Assembly (NCBI GenBank): GCA_028701165.1
Contig: JAQVRG010000123.1
Location: 1-5,293, forward strand
Source: Eubacteriales bacterium
GTDB lineage: Bacteria; Bacillota; Clostridia; Christensenellales; CAG-138
Reading direction: 5' to 3'
Length of the DNA: 5,293 bases
Below the pieces are notes generated by a model. It searched no databases. It was not told the origin of the DNA and saw only the letters and a list, made by a program, of their open reading frames with translations. Each line of letters begins with the position of its first letter. The first letter of the stretch is position 1. Both the position numbers and the translations under genes were made by a program. Positions 1-3,731 of this stretch are shown here, in pieces.

Positions 1-9
1 ATGTGGCAT
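1..9 (-). CDS. 5' end of an unidentified gene running off the left edge (partial)
   Basis: Only the first three codons (Met-Pro-His) lie inside the window, starting with ATG at 9-7. The call rests on upstream signals rather than on protein sequence: a ribosome binding site GGAAAGGAG lies six bases before the ATG, and a good sigma-A type promoter lies further upstream at 44-72. No function can be assigned. A real gene here is likely because promoter, spacing and ribosome binding site all agree on one start, but the reading frame cannot be followed further. Confidence 0.6.
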
Positions 10-15
10 GTGACG

Positions 16-24
16 CTCCTTTCC
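16..24 (-). promoter_or_regulatory. Ribosome binding site for the gene at the left edge
   Basis: The minus strand reads GGAAAGGAG here, with a 6-nt spacer (10-15) to an ATG at 9-7. It is the main evidence that translation starts at base 9. Confidence 0.65.
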
Positions 25-29
25 GTTTT

Positions 30-44
30 TGACGTAGGGCGTCA
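30..44. repeat. Short inverted repeat near the transcription start (possible operator)
   Basis: TGACG-TAGGG-CGTCA is a 5-bp-arm inverted repeat with a 5-nt spacer. It abuts the -10 box at 44-49 and covers the expected transcription start of the left-edge gene. This is a typical place for a repressor site, but the arms are short and no regulator is encoded in the window, so the operator role is only a suggestion. Confidence 0.3.
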
Positions 45-72
45 TTATATCATCATATAAAATGTTTGTCCC
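44..72 (-). promoter_or_regulatory. Sigma-A type promoter for the gene at the left edge
   Basis: On the minus strand a perfect -10 box TATAAT (49-44) is preceded, after exactly 17 bp, by GGGACA (72-67), which keeps GACA of the TTGACA consensus. Transcription would begin near 36-38, giving a leader of about 30 nt. The surrounding DNA is AT-rich. The promoter implies that the left-edge gene is transcribed independently of the acetyltransferase gene. Confidence 0.6.
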
Positions 73-133
73 GACTTTTTTTGCTTTTTCACCGACTATT
101 TTTGAAAAAACGACAACCGCCCGCGCTACTTCT
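73..133. other. AT-rich spacer after the acetyltransferase gene, no clear terminator
   Basis: This spacer holds several A/T runs (for example 75-80 and 101-110). On the minus strand a U-run follows a weak GC-rich stretch near 110-130. I could not build a convincing stem before the U-run, so no terminator is called. Read-through from the acetyltransferase gene into the left-edge gene is possible. Confidence 0.4.
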
Positions 134-640
134 TTATCCCTTTACGCGCGCGTACATCTTCATATCCAGCACAACGCCGTTCTTTACGGCGTTGCTGTGA
201 AGCGTGCCCTCGCATGAAAAGCCGTTCTTCTCCAGTATTCTGCAGGACGCTGCGTTATAGGCAAAGGGCTCCGCGTAGATGCGAAGAATATCGGTGTTTT
301 CAAAAACATGATCGCATATTTGCGCGATTGCGCTGCTGCCGATCCCCTGTCCCCAAAAGGGTTCCGCGACGTAATAACCCATCTCCGCCGTGCGCGCGTG
401 TATGTTTTCCTGCCGAAACACGCCGATGCTGCCGATCGCCTTATCCTCCACGGTAATCGCAAAGGCGAAGGTCTTGTTAGGCTCCGCTGCAAGCATCGCG
501 CCGATAAAGCCTTTTGCGTCCTCCTCGGTGTAGGGAAAAGGCAGCCCGTCGCGCAAATTATTGTGGATCTTCTTGTTGTTCAGCGCCGCCGCGAGATCGG
601 CCGCGTCCTCCATTCTCCAAGGTCTGATTTTACATTCCAT
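134..640 (-). CDS. GNAT family N-acetyltransferase, RimJ/RimL-like (168 aa)
   Basis: Predicted cytoplasmic enzyme that transfers an acetyl group from acetyl-CoA to an amine; the acceptor cannot be told from sequence. The protein opens with IRPWRMEDA, the usual first strand of this family. The acetyl-CoA binding motif is around residues 87-103 (MGYYV, then FWGQGIG), and the conserved NAASCRILEKNGF helix-turn is near 129-141, followed by a GxL-type strand. Length and architecture match Acetyltransf_3 proteins such as RimJ/RimL, SpeG-like and antibiotic-modifying relatives. The ATG at 640 is preferred because AGGAAAGGA (657-649) precedes it by 8 nt and the family N-terminus begins there. A longer frame starts with TTG at 739, but that start lies in the preceding hairpin and adds 33 residues with no family similarity. 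The gene is 95 bp downstream of yjdF. I see no convincing promoter of its own, so it may depend on read-through. Family confidence is high; substrate is unknown. Confidence 0.9.
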   Translation of the reverse strand: MECKIRPWRMEDAADLAAALNNKKIHNNLRDGLPFPYTEEDAKGFIGAMLAAEPNKTFAFAITVEDKAIGSIGVFRQENIHARTAEMGYYVAEPFWGQGIGSSAIAQICDHVFENTDILRIYAEPFAYNAASCRILEKNGFSCEGTLHSNAVKNGVVLDMKMYARVKG

Positions 641-648
641 TGCGTTGT

Positions 649-657
649 TCCTTTCCT
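649..657 (-). promoter_or_regulatory. Ribosome binding site fixing the acetyltransferase start
   Basis: AGGAAAGGA on the minus strand, 8 nt before ATG at 640-638. It decides between this start and the upstream TTG at 739. Confidence 0.65.
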
Positions 658-684
658 CTGACGCGGATGCGTTGTTTCTTTTTT

Positions 685-706
685 CGTTTCGATATGGCAT
701 GAAACG
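685..706. repeat. Inverted repeat in the yjdF-acetyltransferase gap
   Basis: CGTTTC and GAAACG form 6-bp arms around a 10-nt spacer. The neighbouring sequence (707-724) carries a second GTTTCAT-like copy on the minus strand (GTTTCATATAGGC beside GTTTCATGCC). It could be an operator or a weak RNA hairpin ahead of the acetyltransferase gene, or chance in AT-rich DNA. Confidence 0.3.
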
Positions 707-720
707 TTGTTTGCCTATAT

Positions 721-750
721 GAAACACAGAGAGCGTCAATGCCCTCTGTG
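721..750 (-). terminator. Terminator-like hairpin spanning the yjdF stop codon
   Basis: On the minus strand CACAGAGGGC and GCTCTCTGTG pair over 10 bp (one pair is G-U) around the 6-nt loop ATTGAC, and the stem is followed by UUUCAUAU. The TGA stop of yjdF lies in the loop. The U-tail is short and broken, so termination may be partial, which would let some transcripts reach the acetyltransferase gene. Read on the plus strand the same stem has one A-C mismatch and a CTTTTCTTT tail, but no plus-strand gene needs it. Confidence 0.55.
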
Positions 751-1155
751 CTTTTCTTTGCGCTTATCCTGCTTGAGGGCAAACTGCCGCTCCGCTTCAG
801 CCTCGCGCTGCTCTTTGGACTTGGCCTTATGCGTCTGCTTACCCAGTTCCCGCTGCAATTGCAGCGCCTGCTGCGCTTTGGTGCCGACGCCGGTGCTTTG
901 CATGGCCTTCTGCGCTTCGCGCTGCAAGCGTTTGGGATTCTTGCGGCGCGCCTCCGTCATCTCCGCTTTGACAGGCGGGCTGAATGAAAGCGCGCGCCAG
1001 TTGTCGAGGATAAATTGATAGACCTCGTAATCCTTAGGCTCCGGACCGAAGGTTATTTTACAAACCGCATACTGCCCGTCCGCCTCGCGTTCATACATGG
1101 CTACCCAAAACGGATCCTCAAAAAACACCGTCAGCCTTGCCTTGGTACTCTCCAT
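736..1155 (-). CDS. yjdF: YjdF family protein (DUF2992), 139 aa
   Basis: Small soluble protein of the YjdF/DUF2992 family, whose biochemical role is not established. The family's hallmarks are visible. The N-terminal strand LTVFFEDPFWVAMYER (residues 8-23) is followed by the segment ITFGPEPKDYEVYQFIL (34-50). A strongly basic, probably helical C-terminal half (about 61-139) contains NPKRLQREA and GTKAQQALQLQ and is rich in Lys, Arg, Gln and Glu. No signal peptide or membrane segment is seen. The ATG at 1155 is chosen because AAGGAGG lies 9 nt upstream and the family similarity begins there; the 16 residues encoded further upstream overlap the leader RNA and are not conserved-looking. The gene has its own promoter and a long structured leader. 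In other Firmicutes yjdF is preceded by the azaaromatic-sensing yjdF riboswitch, so induction by nitrogen-containing aromatic compounds is the expected mode of control. Confidence 0.9.
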   Translation of the reverse strand: MESTKARLTVFFEDPFWVAMYEREADGQYAVCKITFGPEPKDYEVYQFILDNWRALSFSPPVKAEMTEARRKNPKRLQREAQKAMQSTGVGTKAQQALQLQRELGKQTHKAKSKEQREAEAERQFALKQDKRKEKHRGH

Positions 1156-1162
1156 ACCGTGT

Positions 1163-1171
1163 CTCCTCCTT
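1163..1171 (-). promoter_or_regulatory. yjdF ribosome binding site, target of an anti-Shine-Dalgarno
   Basis: The minus strand reads AAGGAGGAG. Its AAGGAGG core (1171-1165) is 9 nt before ATG at 1155 and is perfectly complementary over 7 bases to CCUCCUU at 1208-1202 in the same leader, so it can be hidden in a hairpin. Confidence 0.75.
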
Positions 1172-1270
1172 ATCAATGGATCGCGCAAGGGACGGACAAC
1201 CAAGGAGGCAGGTTACTGATACCCGAAGGTACTCCCGGACTACCTACCGGGACGTGTTTTTACCCTTGCA
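1163..1270 (-). ncRNA. Probable yjdF-type riboswitch leader
   Basis: The yjdF mRNA leader (transcription start near 1270) folds by eye into a compact multi-stem element. P1 closes it with GCAAGGG (1269-1263) pairing perfectly with CCCUUGC (1191-1185), 7 bp. Inside, UCCCGG/CCGGGA (1252-1247 with 1238-1233) makes a 6-bp hairpin with an 8-nt loop, and UACC-UUCG-GGUA (1231-1220) makes a tetraloop hairpin. GGUAGGU (1248-1242) can instead pair with ACCUGCC (1213-1207). Just inside P1, CCUCCUU (1208-1202) can pair with the ribosome binding site outside P1. Folding of the P1-closed element and sequestration of the ribosome site therefore compete, which suits a translational switch. The family name is inferred from the gene downstream and the fold; known yjdF RNAs bind azaaromatic compounds. 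I could not check the sequence against the Rfam model. Confidence 0.75.
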
Positions 1271-1276
1271 GGTACT

Positions 1277-1304
1277 ATTTTATCGTATTCTGCGGGTACG
1301 TCAA
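1277..1304 (-). promoter_or_regulatory. Promoter of the riboswitch-yjdF transcript
   Basis: TTGACG (1304-1299) and TAAAAT (1282-1277) on the minus strand match the sigma-A consensus at five of six positions each, with a 16-bp spacer. The implied start near 1270 falls at the first base of the P1 stem of the leader, which supports both calls. The -35 box is only about 23 bp past the stop of the upstream permease gene, and no terminator is visible between them, so yjdF could also receive read-through from the exporter operon. Confidence 0.65.
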
Positions 1305-1327
1305 GCAATAATTCCCATACGCTTTCA

Positions 1328-2044
1328 TTATCCGAGGAGCTTTTGTGAAAAGCGCCGGTAGAGCAGCACGCACCAAAGCACAGCCGTAAGAAAAGCGGGC
1401 AGCAGCCATACGGACGCGTCCTCCATGACCGCCTTTGTCATCCAAAGACTGGGGAGCAATCCCGCCGCGTATTGCGACGGCACGGGCACAAGCAGCGCCA
1501 CGGGGAGCCCCAACACGAACAAGCCGGAAAGCTTGGAATAGGCAAGCCCCTCCACCTTATTCTTCGCAAAAGACGCAATCATGAGCGCCGTGACCACGCC
1601 CATGACGCCCGAGCACAGATCCAACAGCACAAGCAGGCTCGTACGAATATCCGAAATCCGAAACACAAGCGTTGCGATAACGCAATAAAGCGTAGAGAAC
1701 GCGGCTGGAACGCCGATACGGGATAGGAGATACCCCCGCCGCCCCACCGGCGTCACCGCAATCGCGCGCGTAAGGCCCAAATCCGCTTCATCCAAGATCA
1801 CCATGGCTCCGGCCGCCGTGAACATGATCGGCGTCATAAGGGACAGCAGCAGGTCAAACACGGGATAATAAGGCGCAAGGATCGCCGCTTTCGTTAGCCG
1901 CGCACAAAGATATCCTTCCAGCGCCGGAACGCCCAAGCGGAACACAAGCCCCATGAGTATGGGAACGAACATCAGCACGATCAGCATAACGTCCGACCAA
2001 AGCTGCGCAAAAAGCTGCTTTGTCGCGGAAAGAACAGCCTTCAT
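1328..2044 (-). CDS. ABC-2 type exporter permease subunit B (238 aa)
   Basis: Integral membrane subunit of an ABC exporter. About six hydrophobic segments are seen, near residues 19-37, 62-84, 109-129, 134-160, 170-190 and 212-229. Between the second and third lies the ABC-2 cytoplasmic signature: a Leu-Asp-Glu followed by LGLTRAIAVTP and a basic stretch (GRRG), the region that normally contacts the ATPase. The ATG at 2044 overlaps the stop of the preceding permease as ATGA and has GGGAGG 9 nt upstream, so the pair is probably translationally coupled. A longer frame reaching 2140 would overlap the upstream gene by about 100 bp and is rejected. This is the last gene of the exporter operon and no terminator follows it. 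Together with its partners it resembles the three-gene exporters labelled fluoroquinolone-export-like; the substrate is not determined by sequence. Confidence 0.87.
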   Translation of the reverse strand: MKAVLSATKQLFAQLWSDVMLIVLMFVPILMGLVFRLGVPALEGYLCARLTKAAILAPYYPVFDLLLSLMTPIMFTAAGAMVILDEADLGLTRAIAVTPVGRRGYLLSRIGVPAAFSTLYCVIATLVFRISDIRTSLLVLLDLCSGVMGVVTALMIASFAKNKVEGLAYSKLSGLFVLGLPVALLVPVPSQYAAGLLPSLWMTKAVMEDASVWLLPAFLTAVLWCVLLYRRFSQKLLG

Positions 2045-2724
2045 AGCATACCGCCTCCCGCACTTGCAAAATAACGCCGCACGCTTTTTTTGCATAGCCA
2101 AAGCGCGGGAACGCACCAAACCGCCAAAGATAACAGGCACAAGAGGGCGCTTGGCGCGTCACCGTAAATCAGCCAAACCGCCGCCACGCCCGGATGCAGC
2201 ATGAGCCACGGGCTTTCAAAGCCGAATAGCAGCAGTATGGGCGGCAGGCATAAAAGTATCTCAAAGGGTACGGACAATAGAATGAACTGGTTCAGCGTCC
2301 GGCTGCGTTCCGCCGCGATCAGCCCGCAGGCGGAGCATAGAACGGACATAAAGAAGATCCCGGCAAGGCACAGCGGCAGACTTTCGACGCCGCCCGCGAT
2401 CGCCAGTATCAGGCCAACGAGCATACCGATCGCCGCCAAGGATAAGAGCTTACCCAGCATATATTCCCACGCGCGCACAGGCGAAATCGAAAGCGCGCAG
2501 TGCACGCGCTGGCTTTTTTCGAGCAGGATGATCGCCCCCATAAAGAACAAGCCCATGGCAGCAGGATCCGTATAGATCATGACGGTTGCGACGATCTGTC
2601 TCGCGCTTTGCGGTACGGCGGACAGCGCAAGCAGATACACGCCCGCAAAAATGGCATACAGCAGATAAAACCCGTACTTCCATTGGAAGCGTACGTCGCC
2701 GAGGGTCAGCGTCCACAATCTCAT
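2041..2724 (-). CDS. ABC exporter permease subunit A, fluoroquinolone-export-like (227 aa)
   Basis: Membrane subunit with about six to seven hydrophobic segments near residues 18-36, 54-68, 92-110, 117-137, 147-168, 173-187 and 192-211. It starts MRLWTLTLGDVRFQWKYGFY and has the stretch DPAAMGLFFMGAIILLEKSQRV near 53-74. From memory these are typical of the Firmicutes family named after the mycobacterial fluoroquinolone exporter (Rv2686c-Rv2688c); that name is a family label, not proof of substrate. The Glu at 69 and the SISPVRAWEY segment after it form the ABC-2 coupling motif. The ATG at 2724 overlaps the ATPase stop (ATGA) and has GGGAGGG 7 nt upstream. The open frame continues upstream to 2988, but only as a shadow inside the ATPase gene. 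It likely forms a heterodimeric channel with subunit B, powered by the ATPase upstream. Confidence 0.87.
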   Translation of the reverse strand: MRLWTLTLGDVRFQWKYGFYLLYAIFAGVYLLALSAVPQSARQIVATVMIYTDPAAMGLFFMGAIILLEKSQRVHCALSISPVRAWEYMLGKLLSLAAIGMLVGLILAIAGGVESLPLCLAGIFFMSVLCSACGLIAAERSRTLNQFILLSVPFEILLCLPPILLLFGFESPWLMLHPGVAAVWLIYGDAPSALLCLLSLAVWCVPALWLCKKSVRRYFASAGGGML

Positions 2725-3569
2725 TCCAGCGCCCTCCCCGTGACCTCCATAAAGATGTCGCCTAAATTGGGTTCCGCAGAGTGGATGGTGCGTATCCGTC
2801 CCTCCCGCAGCAGCGTCTGGAGCAGCGCGTCCGCGCCCGTATCGCTTATGGGGCATGCGCCATTCTTTTCGCACCCATCCGAAAGATAGGTATAGCGAAC
2901 GATGCCCGCGCCCTTTCGCATAATGAGCGCGTGCGGCGTATCCAGCGCCTTGACGCTGCCGCCTACGATGAAAGCCACCCTGTCGCACAGCTCCTGCGCG
3001 TCCTGCATGTTATGCGTGGTGAGTATGATGGTTTTTCCCTTTCCCTTCTCCTCCAAGATCAGGTTCTTCATCAGCCTTGCGTTCGCGGGATCCAGTCCGC
3101 TTGTCGGCTCATCCAAGAAAAGGACGTCCGGATCGTTGACAAGCGCGCGCAAAAAGCCGAGACGGCTTTTCATGCCCTTGGAATAATCGGATACCTTTTT
3201 ATCCGCGTCCGGAAGCAGCGCAAGGGAGGCAAGCAGCGCGTCCGCGTCGCGCACCGCGCCGCTATACAGCGAGGCGAAAAAGCGCAGGTTTTCCCGCGCC
3301 GTCAGCTTATCGTATAAAGCGGGAAATTCAAAATCCACGCCGATGCGTTCATAAAAATCCCGGCCGTGCGCCTTAACCTCCGCGCCCAGCACGCGCACAC
3401 TGCCGCCATAGGCGCGAAGCTGACCCGTAAGGATCTTTTGCAGCGTGGACTTTCCCGCGCCGGAAGGCCCCAAAAAGCCGAATATCTCCCCTTCCGCCAC
3501 CTGAAACGTCACATCGGTAATAAAGGGCTTTGCGGTATAGCTAAAGGAAAGGTTTTGGATATCGATCAT
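2721..3569 (-). CDS. ABC exporter ATP-binding subunit (282 aa)
   Basis: Cytoplasmic ATPase that powers the two permeases encoded directly downstream. Visible motifs: Walker A GPSGAGKST (residues 34-42), signature YSKGM (129-133, a variant of LSGGQ), Walker B VLFLDEP (149-155) with catalytic Glu154, D-loop SGLD (157-160) and switch His186. At the Q-loop, the position usually held by Gln appears to be Glu81 (FEFPALY); I believe this is common in this subfamily, but it departs from the general ABC pattern. The C-terminal tail (about 215-282) follows the usual regulatory extension of drug and lantibiotic-type exporters and contains a Cys233-Cys239 pair. The ATG at 3569 is supported by GGAGG 6 nt upstream. 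The gene is first in the operon, behind a TTGACA promoter, and its stop overlaps the next start by 4 bp, consistent with balanced synthesis of one complex. Substrate unknown; efflux of a toxic compound is the best guess. Confidence 0.92.
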   Translation of the reverse strand: MIDIQNLSFSYTAKPFITDVTFQVAEGEIFGFLGPSGAGKSTLQKILTGQLRAYGGSVRVLGAEVKAHGRDFYERIGVDFEFPALYDKLTARENLRFFASLYSGAVRDADALLASLALLPDADKKVSDYSKGMKSRLGFLRALVNDPDVLFLDEPTSGLDPANARLMKNLILEEKGKGKTIILTTHNMQDAQELCDRVAFIVGGSVKALDTPHALIMRKGAGIVRYTYLSDGCEKNGACPISDTGADALLQTLLREGRIRTIHSAEPNLGDIFMEVTGRALE

Positions 3570-3575
3570 GATTTT

Positions 3576-3580
3576 CCTCC
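3576..3580 (-). promoter_or_regulatory. Ribosome binding site of the ABC ATPase gene
   Basis: GGAGG on the minus strand, 6 nt before ATG at 3569-3567. It fixes the start of the first gene in the operon. Confidence 0.7.
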
Positions 3581-3617
3581 GGAAGCCTACATGAGAATTG
3601 CATGTTTATTTCTTAAC

Positions 3618-3646
3618 AGCGTATCGGCATTTTTCCCTTTTGTCAA
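3618..3646 (-). promoter_or_regulatory. Promoter of the ABC exporter operon
   Basis: A perfect -35 box TTGACA (3646-3641) is followed after 17 bp by TACGCT (3623-3618), which keeps only the T, A and final T of TATAAT. A consensus -35 with a weak -10 suggests modest basal strength or help from an activator. The promoter begins just 8 bp beyond the T-tract of the ppdK terminator, so the two transcription units are packed back to back. The leader would be about 40 nt. Confidence 0.55.
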
Positions 3647-3654
3647 CCAAGGAT

Positions 3655-3685
3655 AGAAAAAAGCTCCGGCCGGCGGCAGGAGCTT
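3655..3685 (-). terminator. Rho-independent terminator of ppdK
   Basis: On the minus strand AAGCTCC (3685-3679) pairs with GGAGCTT (3667-3661). The stem is extended by GCC/GGC across a single mismatch and has a 3-nt loop. It runs directly into six T residues (3662-3657, shared with the last stem bases). Position, stem strength and U-tail are all canonical. Confidence 0.85.
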
Positions 3686-3692
3686 CAGCGCA

Positions 3693-3720
3693 TCGCCAAA
3701 GGTCAAATGACCTTTGGCGA
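3693..3720. repeat. Perfect 28-bp palindrome in the ppdK 3' region
   Basis: TCGCCAAAGGTC and its exact complement GACCTTTGGCGA flank a 4-nt loop, giving a 12-bp perfect stem. It begins 11 nt after the ppdK stop and ends 7 nt before the terminator stem. There is no U-run on either side, so it is not itself a terminator. As RNA it would be a very stable 3'-end hairpin that could protect the mRNA; as DNA it could be a protein-binding site or a member of a dispersed palindromic repeat family. Confidence 0.8.
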
Positions 3721-3731
3721 AATACAAAGAC

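Noticed and set aside
1..60. Short plus-strand frame starting with ATG at base 1
   Set aside because: It gives only 19 codons and ends in TAA, and its bases are better explained as the promoter and ribosome site of a minus-strand gene.
308..661. A 117-codon plus-strand open frame opposite the acetyltransferase
   Set aside because: The minus-strand product has clear GNAT motifs and a ribosome site, while the plus product resembles nothing and is Arg-rich, as expected for an antisense shadow.
641..739. Longer start (TTG at 739) for the acetyltransferase
   Set aside because: The extra 33 residues do not resemble the family, the TTG lies in the terminator-like hairpin overlapping the yjdF stop, and a good ribosome site precedes the ATG at 640.
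2725..2988. Upstream extension of permease A to 2988
   Set aside because: The extension overlaps the ATPase coding region by 260 bp in another frame and gives a basic, non-membrane sequence. The ATGA junction with its own ribosome site explains the true start.
2781..3317. A 178-codon plus-strand open frame
   Set aside because: It is wholly inside the minus-strand ABC ATPase gene, whose motifs are complete. The plus frame has a low-complexity Arg/Ala-rich product with no recognisable family, so it is a shadow.
3693..3720. The palindrome as a bidirectional terminator
   Set aside because: Neither side has a U-run, and a canonical terminator follows immediately on the minus strand.
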